Source: Trichomonas vaginalis G3
Lineage: Eukaryota; Parabasalia; Trichomonadida; Trichomonadidae
Direction of reading: 5' to 3'
Assembly (NCBI RefSeq): GCF_026262505.1
Contig: NC_067205.1
Coordinates: forward strand, 4,836,001-4,900,000
Length of the DNA stretch: 64,000 nucleotides
Positions 1 through 9,806 of this stretch are shown here, piece by piece. A program made the translations under genes and the position numbers. Under the pieces are notes generated by a model that was not told where the DNA came from, ran no database searches, and worked only from the letters and a program-made list of their open reading frames with translations. The stretch's first letter is position 1, and each line of letters opens with the position of its first letter.

Positions 1-246
1 ATGGGAACTCGACAGGTACTCGCATTCGTGTTCGTAAAAAATAGAAGAAAGTATACAAGAGAATATTATGAAGTTTTAGGCAAACATGGCAAAATGTACA
101 GACTGCAAGCAGAAGATAAAACTACTATTGTCAGACCTCGTTTCAAACTTGTTAAGGTTCAAGGTGGTATACTTTCAAAGACAGTTCCTAACAAATATAA
201 GACAACTCCTGACGAATATGCTAAAGAAGTTGAAAATGACGACTAA
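1..246 (+). pseudogene. Integrase C-terminal fragment
   Basis: Truncated by the window start. The frame ending at 246 reads a basic YTREYY...RPRFKLVK segment that aligns by eye with the C-terminal part of the element 2 integrase (RLSRNYY...YPRHKLVE). Upstream of an A-run near position 38 the matching GTRIRVRK segment lies in another frame, so a frameshift separates the two. In Maverick integrases this C-terminal region follows the DDE catalytic core and is a small beta-barrel or chromodomain-like DNA/chromatin-binding part; the core itself is not in the window. The stop overlaps the stop of the convergent fibre gene. Confidence 0.7.
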
Positions 247-1646
247 GCGTTTCTATACCATGCGTAAACTGTCATGTAAGGTGGCATGTAGTCTTTACTT
301 TGTCCCGTTGTTTGCGTAATACCTGAAACGCGATGTGTATGGCTTCCTCCTACCTCAGTGTTACTCCAGTAACAATTTATAGCAAACTTAACGTCCTCTT
401 TAACATCATATCCTTTACCTTTTGTCATTCCTGACCAATCCCAAAATCTATGACTATGCAAACCTGCTTCAGATGTACTTAAATTTATGTAGTGACTATG
501 CGCAGGTAAGTTTTCACCTGAAATCGTTTTACTTCCACCTGTTTCCTTTGAAGAGTTTGCACAATACAAAAACCTGTCGACTATTTGAGTCCAAGTTCCA
601 AAACCAAGTACTACTTCTGGTCTGGTAGAGTTCATTGACGTATAAATAGAGCCAATAGGATACAATGTTTGAAGTATTTCTGTCTTTAATGTTTGAAGCT
701 CTGTTTTGTCTGCTTTCTTGTCATATAAATCTTGAGCAGTGAATTTAATATTATGTTCATCCTTCATGACATAAACATCTTTACATCTAATGTTTCTCAT
801 CGTCGTTATGTCGTCATCCGATGTTAAACCTTGTGGAAAGTTAGGAGGTTTACAATATATTGCATCCCCACCAGTTTCTTCAACCGTTCCTTCAATACTT
901 TCTATAGCAACAGTTTAAAACTTGTATGTGTATGGTTCTTGTCTGCTTTCTTCTCTACCTCATCGTTAACATAAGTTTATCTGCTTTAAGGTCTAAACAT
1001 CCTGAAACCCATCCTGTATCGGCTTTAGTTTTAAAATCTTCGATGTCCGTTCATGGTACCAGTCAACCCTTTCTTTCATTTCGTTATCTTTTTTCATCCA
1101 CATATTCCTTATCCGCTTCTTCTCTAACTTACTAGCCACATATTCCTTATCTGCTTTCTTTCAAGGCTAACGTTTAAGTCTGTTATTTCAGATATAGAAT
1201 GTGTATGAGTCTTTTTAGAATATTCGTTTTCAGCTCTTGTCACTTCACTTGACATTTTATTGTCAACATATGTTTTGTCTGCTAGTTCAGGATGAGTATG
1301 TTCTTTGTTGCATAAGCATTGTTAGCTCTTTCTTCTTCTTTTGCTATTGCATCGTCTACATATTCTTTGTCAGCTTTGTTGTCAACATCTGCTTTCAAAA
1401 GAAGTTCATCTATAGGTTTCTCGTTTAAGGTTCCTTTTGTTGGATTTATACAAACAGTATGGTTCTTGTTGTCTTGAAACAGAAACTCATCTGTCATTGG
1501 TTTAATGTCAGTTTTAAGTTTCCTTCTTTCAATGACTCAGATATCTTAGAATAGTTTGAAAAGTTTGTTGTGTTCTTATTTAGAGCTTGCAAAATGAGTT
1601 GTCGGTTGTGTTGTATTTCTCTCATAGACGCTGTTTCTTTCGACAT
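243..1646 (-). pseudogene. Phage-like tail-fibre/collar protein, frameshifted
   Basis: The intact 3' part (243-800) encodes a shaft segment with ADKTEL-type heptad-like repeats followed by a C-terminal domain with YPIGSIY, FGTW, GGSKTI, LPAHSH and YMPPYMTVYAW motifs. These match the pattern of the T4 gp10 C-terminal/phage collar domain found at tips of phage fibres. The N-terminal part (about 800-1646, start MSKETASM) is broken by several frameshifts; one fragment at 1282-1497 retains NKADKEYVDDA repeats. Likely role is a trimeric attachment fibre on a virus-like particle. Shaft DNA at 720-916 is nearly identical to the element 2 fibre gene, the tip is not. Confidence 0.8.
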
Positions 1647-1666
1647 TTTATTCTAGATAAAATATG
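1644..1666. promoter_or_regulatory. Divergent promoter-like TTTTATC/TTTTATT region
   Basis: The fibre gene start (minus, 1646) and the next gene's start (plus, 1664) are separated by only 17 bases. Read on the minus strand the spacer is TTTTATCTAGAATAAA before ATG; read on the plus strand it is TTTTATTCTAGATAAAAT before ATG. The same T-run plus ATC/ATT and TAAATG pattern precedes many genes of both elements. Function as a promoter is inferred from position and repetition only. Confidence 0.4.
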
Positions 1667-2508
1667 CTTCCAATAGAAAAGAGAAAATTCAAGAGTTGCT
1701 ACAACTAAACCATTAGATGAACTTTTACTAATGTCGGTCAAAAGTTTGAGACAGAGACCGTAAAGCATGAAGGCTATCGTTTTGACTACCCATTAAGATG
1801 GCTAAGAGACCCATCTGTCACAAAAGCTATTGGCTTTCGTAGAATGAAGTTTGTGTCTGTAGAAGATAAAAGTTTTCCATTTATTGTAAGGTTTCATATA
1901 GATTATATATCTGAAGGGAAACGAAAAATGTGGGAAGAAATTGAGCTAATACAAGTTGACCTTTCATCTTCTCTACAGACTGCGTTAAAAAAATAGAAGA
2001 TAAAAATTCATGTTATGCAAAATATGCTGATGAATATGCAAATACCGAGAGCACACTTTATGTGAGAATTGTATATGACAAACAAAATTCACAAGTGTCA
2101 TTTCAAATCTACGAAGACAATCCAAAGAAAGACGAACAAATATATACAGAATTCACTGCAATGTCATGGTATTATTTGCAAAGAATGTTAAATCAGAAAG
2201 TCGAACTTCCTTTAGCAAATATTTACAGTCGATATGCAAGAGATGAACCATATTTATTTAAAGATGTTTTCGACCCAGCTGCTATTATTGTTCATGCTTC
2301 ATTTTCTGGCGCCCAAAACTCTTTCTTATGCTTGGCAAATGACTTTTACGAAAAACCTACAAAGTTATACGAACCACCAAGTGGAAGTATTTCAGACTTT
2401 CAAGTATGGTTTACTACAGATGGAAGAAAAAGAATAATTCCATTATACCATGCGTTTTACTTAGAACTTAGTTTCATATACAACTACTATCGAACGATAA
2501 AAATATAA
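1664..2508 (+). pseudogene. Element structural protein, possible penton-like, frameshifted
   Basis: Coding signal in three pieces: a start segment at 1664, a middle segment containing YPLRWLRDP and SFPFIVRFHID (about 1750-1995), and an intact 3' ORF at 2062-2508. An A-run near 1987-1993 marks one frameshift and there is at least one more near 1700. Combined length would be about 280 aa. The end region (VHASFSGAQNSFLCLAND...DFQVWFTTDGRKRI) is rich in beta-strand-like patterns as expected for a jelly-roll minor capsid protein, but I do not recognise a definite family. Penton-like role is a guess from size and location in the element. Confidence 0.5.
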
Positions 2509-2512
2509 TTTT

Positions 2513-2754
2513 TTAATACGGTTGAGGTGTTGGATTTGGTTGCCAACTAGACTGTGGTGCAGGTTCAGGCTGTTGTATAACAGAGCTTGCTCTTCTGGTT
2601 CAGGGTCTTTGGGTATAATACCAACGAACTGACCTACTCTTTTACCAATATTTTTGACACCGTTCCAAATTCCTCTTCCTACGGTTTTTATTCCATTCCA
2701 TATACCTCTTCCAACATTTCGAAAGAAGTTTCCAATACTACTGAAGAAACCCAT
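2513..2754 (-). pseudogene. Small amphipathic glycine/tryptophan-rich element protein
   Basis: Starts MGFFSSIGNFF and contains two tandem copies of VGRGIWNG separated by 5 residues, then VKNIGKRVGQFVG: a cationic amphipathic segment without a clear hydrophobic membrane helix. A frameshift after EEQA shifts the last part; the alternative frame gives a Pro/Gln-rich tail ending PQPY just before the stop at 2513. Membrane-active minor capsid proteins such as adenovirus pVI have this kind of composition, so a virion membrane-interacting role is possible but unproven. Element 2 has an MGFGDYV-starting protein at 55038 of similar size. Confidence 0.5.
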
Positions 2755-2772
2755 TTTACTATATGTAAAAAT

Positions 2773-3130
2773 CTAATGTCCGCCTAGTCTCTTACGTCTC
2801 CTGTTGAGTTCCATAGCATTCTTTAACTGGAGCTCATACATTCTGTTTCTCCTCTGGTAGAAAACATATTCTGGGTCAACTCCTGTGTTCGCGTCATCTG
2901 CATAAAGTTGTTTATATCCCACTTCAGGGTTATAAAACTCTTTCCATCTCATATTTGCATACCATGGTGGCAAACTAACGCAGCGTCATTTGACATGGCA
3001 GTTTGCATTTGTACATCTGTTGGCACTTGACCATAGTTTGCCATTGCAGTTTGTATTCTAACTTCATTGGAATATTCTCTGGGTTTGGTTGTCCAGGTTG
3101 CTGTGCATTCGCTAAGTTCTGTGCGTCCAT
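2773..3130 (-). pseudogene. Unrecognised element protein, frameshifted
   Basis: The 3' ORF (2773-2973) encodes PPWYANMRWKEFYNPEVGY and a basic C-terminus NRRRKRLGGH. Upstream, the coding signal continues in other frames (QTAMANYGQVPTDVQMQTAM) to a start MDAQNLANAQQPGQPNPEN at 3130. The start is preceded by TTTTTATCTAATATTAAATG, the promoter-like pattern of these elements. Two frameshifts, total about 118 aa if continuous. Function unknown; the DDANTGVDPEYVFYQRRNRMYELQLKNAM-type helix suggests a small structural protein. Confidence 0.5.
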
Positions 3131-3195
3131 TTAATATTAGATAAAAATATCTCTTACGAGTACATATGCTGAACATTTGCTGTATTGGTTCATCT

Positions 3196-3282
3196 TCATA
3201 TTCTCTGTACCTTTGCCACGTCAAATAAGTAAATGACACAATGGAAAAAACCTAAAACAAGTAGTCCTATTTCAAACCACAT
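3196..3282 (-). CDS. Tiny membrane protein (28 aa)
   Basis: Short frame beginning MWFEIGLLVLGFFHCVIYLF, a single hydrophobic helix, with its start overlapping the end of the methyltransferase gene. A frameshift could extend it into the EYEDEPIQQMFSI segment ending near 3140. Small single-span proteins also occur in element 2 (36441, 37707, 55225). Supported only by the hydrophobic pattern and compact gene packing. Confidence 0.3.
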   Translation of the reverse strand: MWFEIGLLVLGFFHCVIYLFDVAKVQRI

Positions 3283-4079
3283 TTACTTACCAATAAAATT
3301 TCTTTGTTGTGACACTTTCTCCAGTTTATAGGACCTCTCTCATATTCTATCTTATCGTATCTAAACTCATAGTCATGTATGTCCTCAACCATCTCATGAC
3401 ACTTTCCAAACCACTTTTATCGGATGTAAAGTAAAAGCATGGATGGTTATGTAAAACGTCTAAAGTTTCTAAAGAGTCTCTCAAAGTCCAGTCTACTTGG
3501 TATTGAAAATCCCATGTGTTATAGAACGGCGGTCCACTATAAAGAAAACATTTTCCTTGTCTTTATATTTTCATACAACTCTGTCCAATGACATCTCACA
3601 AACTCTATACCTCAATATATTTTTCTATGTTCTCTTTGAAAACATTTGTAAGTTAAGATATAAAACTTTGACATAAGTGTTTCAATGTCATGAACTCTTA
3701 TAGCACCACTAATATAATAGTCTAGCAGATATACTATCCCAGTCAATATACTCTGCCTTTTTCAAAACCTCTCTGACAGTATTTTTCTTATCTAATGTAT
3801 ACGTTCCATCTTACCTATAGGTATCTTTTCTTTTAACTCTTTCAATATTTTGTTTGTGTCTGGTATATGTTTGAGACGGTTCATATAGTTGTCGAAGTCA
3901 TTGCATATAATCTTTGAGTCAGGAAATATTGTATGGCACAAATGAGATATATAGAAACTTCCACCGAACAAGTCTACAAATGTTAGACCATTCGGTAGTT
4001 TCTTAAGTTCTCTCAATAGAATATCTTTACATCTACTCTTATTTCCAAAGAAGGGTAACGGTGGTTTTGTAAAATTCAT
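3267..4079 (-). pseudogene. D12-class (Dam-like) DNA N6-adenine methyltransferase, broken
   Basis: N-terminal ORF starts MNFTKPPLPFFGNKSR at 4079 (preceded by TTTTTATT...TAAAATG) and has the SAM-binding motif FVDLFGGS, typical of the D12/Dam family, which methylates adenine N6 in DNA. After a frameshift near 3810 the coding signal continues. The catalytic DPPF/DPPY motif is split by what looks like a one-base deletion near 3535: the reading before gives ...FFIVD and the next frame gives GPPFYN. The C-terminal GPINWRKCHNKEILLV segment is also typical for the family. Length near 270 aa matches Dam-type enzymes. Such an enzyme could modify element DNA; here it is inactive unless the breaks are sequence errors. 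Confidence 0.8.
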
Positions 4080-4162
4080 TTTATATACAATAAAAATGTT
4101 TTTTCCTGAAAAGTGACAGAAAAGTGACAAAACATGTACGAAGAAGTCTTGAAAATTCAAGA

Positions 4163-4208
4163 GGGTAGAAAAGAGGTTAGAAAAGAGGTTATATCTAACC
4201 TTCTACCC
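4163..4208. repeat. Nested GGTTA palindrome (P1)
   Basis: Outer pair GGGTAGAA/TTCTACCC encloses a direct repeat GAGGTTAGAAAAGAGGTT and the central palindrome GGTTATATCTAACC. Same architecture as the GGTGA palindromes of element 2, with T for G in the core. It lies about 85 bases 5' of the methyltransferase start. Confidence 0.7.
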
Positions 4209-4365
4209 TAAACATTATTTTTGTCTGATTTTACGAAGAAGTCTTGACAAAACATGAAAACATATATAATTTGTGAAAAGCTCCTGGAAGACCCGTATAT
4301 AAGAACTTCATTTATACTAAACATCTTCAGGGCTAGAAGGCACGAAGTGCCTGGAAGCCCCACTA

Positions 4366-4367
<2 letters not shown>

Positions 4368-4403
<36 letters not shown>
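4368..4403 (+). repeat. Poly(T) tract, 36 T
   Basis: Uninterrupted run of 36 T following a GC-rich mini-hairpin GGCACGAAGTGCC at about 4339. It separates element-type sequence from AT-rich host-type sequence and may mark an element end or an assembly joint. Confidence 0.8.
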
Positions 4404-4405
<2 letters not shown>

Positions 4406-5246
4406 TTTATAAACAATAAGTTTGTTTAAACACCACAAAAGACAAATGGAGAATTGAATAAACATGTTTACACTTATTTGATCGGACTGTAAAAAATAAG
4501 CTGTTTGCGAAGACTTTCGAGCGAAAATTGGGCGGGAAAATTTCACCGAGAAAAAATATGGGCGGGAAAAATTGAATGAAGATAAATAAACAAAAAATAA
4601 ATGGTGTCATTCTACAATAAATAGTATGTTTATTTAGGTTGAAATCAATAAGCCGATAACAAAAGTTTGATTAGTTGTTGACCTAGATAAATCTACAAAG
4701 CAATTGTAACAATAAAGTATGATTAGGAATTAGAAAATATTGAAAAATTAATTATTCTGCCAATTTTCTTCTGAAATTTTCTGAGTGTGATTTAAAATTC
4801 AATTTTGTTGATTTTAATTATGAATGGTATCGTTCTTACAGTATGACATATTATATTTTATAAGATTATAATCTTTTCAAAAGAAAAAGATTTTATCAGT
4901 AAACAAATTGAGATAAAAGTGATCTCACAAAATTATAGTTTTCAGAGAAGCATTGAATAAAGATTGATGTTAGGTTTAAATAACTTTTTAAAAACAGATA
5001 TACGTAATTTTTATATTTCAACGATTATCATCACCATGTATTCAAAATTGTGTGAGAAGGAGAGCTAAATTATAATTTGTTGAGACTGGATTATATTTCA
5101 TGGACCAAAAACAATAAAAACACGTTATAATTGAAAAATTTTATTCATGAATATTGATTAATATATGATTCATACAACAACTTATTTTCAAAATCTAATC
5201 AAATTCTATATATGAATTGAAGGGCAATTGAATTTACATTTTCAAT
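4404..5246. other. AT-rich intergenic region, no gene seen
   Basis: About 840 bases of A/T-rich sequence. Short ORFs here have no coding features. Nothing supportable apart from the initiator-like motif at its right end. Confidence 0.6.
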
Positions 5247-5251
5247 TCACT
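5247..5251 (+). promoter_or_regulatory. Initiator-like TCACT
   Basis: Fits the trichomonad initiator TCAYW, in which transcription starts at the A. It lies 2 bases before the ATG at 5254, the usual very short 5' leader in trichomonads, and supports that start. Confidence 0.45.
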
Positions 5252-5253
5252 CG

Positions 5254-5667
5254 ATGCTACATAAATGCAGTGAAGAGATCATGATAAAACTGAAGCACCG
5301 AAACAATTGTCCAAGGTATCAGTTTGTTAGAATCGATAAACCAATCTCTATTATCCATCAAGAATATGGGATTGTAGAATGTGTTTACAATGGAGTTGTG
5401 TTAAACCAAGAATTGACCTTCAGGGACTATGCAATGAAAAGTGGGGCTGTCATTAATGTTGTTTTTGAAAAAGAGAGAAATCCAAATCCTCAAAGGTTAC
5501 GTGAACTTGGACTTCCAGAGCAAGATCAATATGGTCCTTTGGTCGAATACAATGGAAGGAAGATCACCCAAAAGCAGTATCAATTCGAGAAATTAGTAGA
5601 ACATCTCGTTGAGTTGAGACGTCAAAACTACAACAATTACTTTGAGATCCAACAAAGATCAAATTGA
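5254..5667 (+). CDS. Ubiquitin-like fold protein, hypothetical (137 aa)
   Basis: Compact protein. Residues about 10-70 show a beta-grasp-like pattern: basic strand MIKLKHRN, YQFVRIDKPI, then VYNGVVLNQELTFRDYAMKSGAVINVV, where the G-x-x-L-x-x-E-x-T-x-x-DY-x-x-x-x-G-x-x-I-N-V run resembles the end of ubiquitin-like domains (the GKQLEDG..L.DYNI part of ubiquitin). No C-terminal Gly-Gly, so not a conjugated modifier. The C-terminus is charged and helical (RKITQKQYQFEKLVEHLVELRRQN). Start chosen because of the initiator motif; 5281 (MIKLKH) is an alternative. Partner unknown. Confidence 0.7.
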   Translation: MLHKCSEEIMIKLKHRNNCPRYQFVRIDKPISIIHQEYGIVECVYNGVVLNQELTFRDYAMKSGAVINVVFEKERNPNPQRLRELGLPEQDQYGPLVEYNGRKITQKQYQFEKLVEHLVELRRQNYNNYFEIQQRSN

Positions 5668-6010
5668 CCTACATGCCAACATGATATCAATTTATGACTG
5701 CAATTCTACATTGTAATTAAGTTTTCGCCCAAACCCTAATGAGTAAAAGATGTTTTATATAAACCATTTACACAATATACTTGCTTAAAGCTTTTCAATT
5801 ATATTTTTTAACAAGATTTGATTGGAAAAATTCTTTGCTTCTAAAACAGAAAGATTAATATGTGAGCGTTTGATTTCAATTGTCGATACTACTTTGCCAA
5901 ACGCTAAAAATAGAATCAAAAAATTAAAATTCTTCCCGAATTAATTTCAATTTTCAGATACTTTTGAATTATAGACGGAATGTTTATTAAACGAAAACTA
6001 TTGATCGAAC

Positions 6011-8069
6011 ATGACGCGTCGAAAGTATCTTTCAGATATTACTATTCCACCAGAGCTCCAAAACCTCGACAAATTAGAAGACATGCTTAGAACAATATCG
6101 GAAGATACATTTGATGACACAATTAGGTTTCTTAAAAATTATATGACAGAAGGGCCTTATATTTATGATGTATTTCTACGACTTTCATTATATTTACGCA
6201 TTAGAAAGGAAAACAAGGATTTTTACATACGCCTTTATGAAGAATTAAAAGATTACGCTTTTAAATACCCACATTTCATTCCATTAACAAAAACACCCCC
6301 TATTGAAAGTAATTTTAAAGATGAGCGTCTAAAGAGACTGTTTTCAACTAATGAAATCAATCAACAATTTGCATACACAGATTATCACGTGAAGCTGAAG
6401 AATGCAATTAAAGAAGACGATTTTGATAGCTTTAACGCAATTATGCTTAATATGTCAGAAGACGAAAAAGAAAAATTACTGTTAAAAATCGACGAATACG
6501 AGTATTTTATTCCAATGACAGCAACACTTCTAGAATATGTGCATTAAATGGATCGATCAATATATTCAAATATTTATTCATGAGTTATGAAAATATTACA
6601 CCAAGTGTTGGATATTTTGCTTCATTTGGTGGAAACCTCGAAATCATCAGATTATTACAACAAGAAAATCAGAACTTGTCAATGGTCTTGCTTGGAGCTA
6701 TTCATTCTCAAAAGACGATATTTATGATTGGGCGATTGATAATCTCGAATTTGATCCTTTTACAGTTAGAAATGCTTACGAATCTTACAACCTACATGTA
6801 TTCATAAGCTGTTTTGAGCTTAATTTCCCTCCAAAACTAATTTCTCTAAAATATTCTTACGATTTATTCAAATACTTGATCGATACGATCAAACTTCCTC
6901 TTGAGCGAAATGACCTCTTGGAATGCGCTTATATGGAAGATTGTCCAATAATAATGGAAAAATCTTTTCGGATCTCGGAAACACAACATATCCGAAATAT
7001 CAATTCATTCAGATACGTCAAGCCGTATGAATCATGTTTAGATGCTCTAACTGTTTATTTAAAGAATATTAATCCACATAAAATCGTAGAAATGGCAGAG
7101 TTCTTCAAAGAAGCGGTAGAACACAATTGTACAAAACTAGTTGAGGCTATGCTTCATTACGGGTTTGATGTAAATGCTATTGCTGATGAAGATTTGTTCA
7201 AAAGAATTAAAACGTCAGAAATTGGAAACTTGATGATCGAGTATGGTCTTAAAGTTGATATTTTGATAGCGATCAACTACTTTCCAGCTGATTGTCTCAA
7301 AGTTTTGATATCAAAAGGAATTAACCCAAATAAACCAGGAAAGTACTACATTCCGAAGCTGAAACCTTTACCAATTAACGCAAAAATCGGTGAGTTCTAT
7401 CCATTCCATGATCCTTTCCCTGTTCATTTAACAAATCAAGATCGGCCGGCAATTTCTTACTTTTCTATCAAAAATTTCACCAATAAGCAAGAACCTTTAT
7501 CATATTTTCCATTACATTATGCAGTTCAATGCGGAAGCATAGCAAAAGTTCAAATTTTAGTTGAGTCGGGAGCCGACGTCAACAATTTGGACGAAAATTA
7601 CAGATTACCTATATTTTATAGTTGGAACAACTCGATTTCGGATTATTTACTTGCAAAATCAACGAAAATAGAATTGGAGAAAAGAATTCAGCTGAAAAGC
7701 TTGATTTTCGCAGATCCAAATTCATGGATGACCCCTGATAATATCTATAACATGAATTACAACATCTCTGCTGAAGCTTTCAGAATTTCCAAGATAATGG
7801 GTTCTGAAAAAATCACAGTTGACCATGTTTTGAAGGCTGTAAAGTCGATTTCCCATGATTATTTCAAGGAAATTTCGCCTCTTCTTTATCCTGATCCGGA
7901 GACATTTTTCAAAGGAGATTTGAGTGGCGTATGGAAGCCAAACGAATTCGTGAAAGATGAGAACGTCATTAGATTTATCCTTAGAATAACAAGTATCAAA
8001 ACGAAAAATAATTCATTCATGTTTGCTATCAATGAATCCATTCATCGCACTAGAAATACTATTTACTAG
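6011..8069 (+). pseudogene. Ankyrin-repeat protein (DUF3447-like), two frameshifts
   Basis: The coding signal runs in three frames: 6011-about 6530, then about 6532-6680 (CALNGSINIFKYLF, SFGGNLEIIRLL), then about 6681-8069. Repeats typical of trichomonad ankyrin proteins are visible, for example FPLHYAVQCGSIAKVQILVE and GADVNNLDENYRLPI, and the N-terminus has the helical DUF3447-type region. Full length would be about 685 aa. Ankyrin repeats bind proteins; no enzymatic domain is seen. Single-base indels at two places with otherwise intact frames point to a recent pseudogene or to assembly errors. Confidence 0.85.
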
Positions 8070-8528
8070 GTCATATATCTTTTAAATATTATATTGTTTT
8101 TGTTTTTATTGTAAAATATATTTTAGTTATCTGAATATTTTTCATTAACGAATCAAAAAAACGAAGAAGTGGCAGAACTATGATGAATCTACCAAATCTA
8201 AATTAATATTAACGCAATCAACAAATTATTTCATAAAAATTATCACAATCAATGCTTGAAACAATGTTGAAGATGCTCTCTAACTATAGTGCATATCAGC
8301 TACATATTCCTTTCGCATTAACCACTAATATTTCCATGAAATGAAGCTAATATCTCCACAAAACCTATACTTTTATCATATGAAAAATAGCAACACTGAG
8401 GTTGAGATGTTATAGAAAGTAATTTTAAGATGGTTTTATTAGCAAAACATATAATTTAAACTATACTGTCAACTATGACTGAGATCGTCACGCTTGCGTA
8501 GTTATGCTTCATTATAAGACAGTAATAA
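8070..8528. other. AT-rich intergenic region, nothing seen
   Basis: About 460 bases between convergent gene ends, no coding or structural signal recognised. Confidence 0.5.
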
Positions 8529-9806
8529 TCAGTGGCATAAAGTCCAAATACGGAACCAAGTATCATTCCCTTTCTTTTCTTCTTTCCTTGATGATCTCTC
8601 TCTTAAGATTCTGGCAATCTTCGTCGCACTCGTTGGATCTATTGTTGGGAATGGTGTTGGTTCGTATTTCGGAGTTCTTGTGACTGGTTCTTTTCGATAC
8701 GAGATTGTGCAGTATGCCTCTTATCCTTGGATGGTTCTTCACCATCAGGAATTCGACGGTGTAAACTGTCATATTTGGATTTGATTATCGTAAAGAGGTG
8801 CCATGACAATTGCAGTTTGGCTGTGGAGGAACTGGTTGTGGCTCTGGTGTTGGAGTTACTGGTCCTGGAGGTGCCTCATAACCCCATTGTGCAGGAACAT
8901 AAGCTTCTCCAGCTGCTTCGAAGCCACAAATCTCATCGCCTTGCTCTGGTAATTATGTTTGAATCGATTTCGGTTTCACTCTTGCTTTCAATTTTGGCAT
9001 CTTTAGACTTTGATCAATTTCGCCATCACAAGTATTTCCATTATATAGGAACTTGTAACAATCAATTTCTTGTCACATTGGAATAAATATTGACAAGTAT
9101 TATCTTTGAAATTGCAATTATCGATTTCCATTGGCTGATACGAAGAAATTAATACTTCATTATCTGATTGTGGAAGAATGTTTCCAACAAAATTGCAATA
9201 ATGTATCTTGAAAGTGGCCTCATTTGAATATGTACTTATTACTCTTCCATTTGTCTGCGTATTTTCATTAATTGTGCAGAATGCGGCATAAGAATCATTC
9301 ATTCTGGTACTTACTTCAAATGCTGCAACGCTACTGGCTTTAAATTTTGAAAAAATCGAATTTGAAATCTGTTGAGTTTGATATTCAAATGAGCAGGTAA
9401 TATATGGACTTTCCTCTGTTGTTGAAGCTGTTAATCCATACACAAGACTCTTCTGTCCAGGGCTTGAATAAACGAATTGGCCGCCCATGCTTGCAACACA
9501 GTCTTGGCCACATATATAGTAGGCTACATTATCTCTGCATAGAAGACAAATGGCTCCTTTCTGTTGACTTCCATAATTTTTAACGTTTATTAATGAAACC
9601 ATGTAAAGCAAAGCATCGTTTTTTTCATCACGTATAATAATTGTTGATCCATATCCAACTATATCTTTGAAAATGGAATTAACAATATAAATGTTTCCAC
9701 CACTGTCATATTTAAATTGATCATCAGAGAAAGTTTCTTTTCTCTTCACAGTGACAGGAGATGTTTCCCCATAGAATTTTTCCCAAATAGGGAAATCTGA
9801 ATGCAA
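8529..9806 (-). pseudogene. Beta-helix surface protein (Pmp-like) with Pro-rich tail, decayed
   Basis: ORF 9003-9806 contains repeated short strands with asparagine ladders (NCNFKDNTCQYLFQC, HYCNFVGN, SNSIFSKF) typical of right-handed parallel beta-helix proteins, as in the large Pmp-like surface family of trichomonads. There is no visible signal peptide and the N-terminus is missing. After a frameshift near 9010 the signal continues with CGFEAAGEAYVPAQWGY and a Pro/Thr linker (PGPVTPTPEPQPVPPQP), then further frameshifts and a basic tail ending at 8529. No transmembrane segment was found. Likely a dead fragment. Confidence 0.7.

Larger units (their letters stand above)
1..4403. mobile_element. 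Maverick/Polinton-like element 1 (partial)
   Basis: Virus-derived DNA element cut by the left window edge. It holds an integrase C-terminus, a fibre gene, small structural-type genes and a D12-class methyltransferase, all of which except the methyltransferase have recognisable counterparts or analogues in the second element at 34.6-55.4 kb. Gene order differs: here integrase (+) and fibre (-) converge and overlap at their stops, whereas in element 2 they are on the same strand. Most genes carry frameshifts. The right limit is placed at the poly(T) tract; no terminal inverted repeat or target duplication could be matched because the other end is outside the window. Confidence 0.75.

Noticed and set aside
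4368-4403. Poly(A) tail of a retrocopy
   Set aside because: Orientation does not fit: the adjacent genes are on the minus strand and the tract lies on their 5' side.
4208-4546. 112-aa ORF through the poly(T) tract
   Set aside because: Contains a poly-Lys run from the tract and no other feature.
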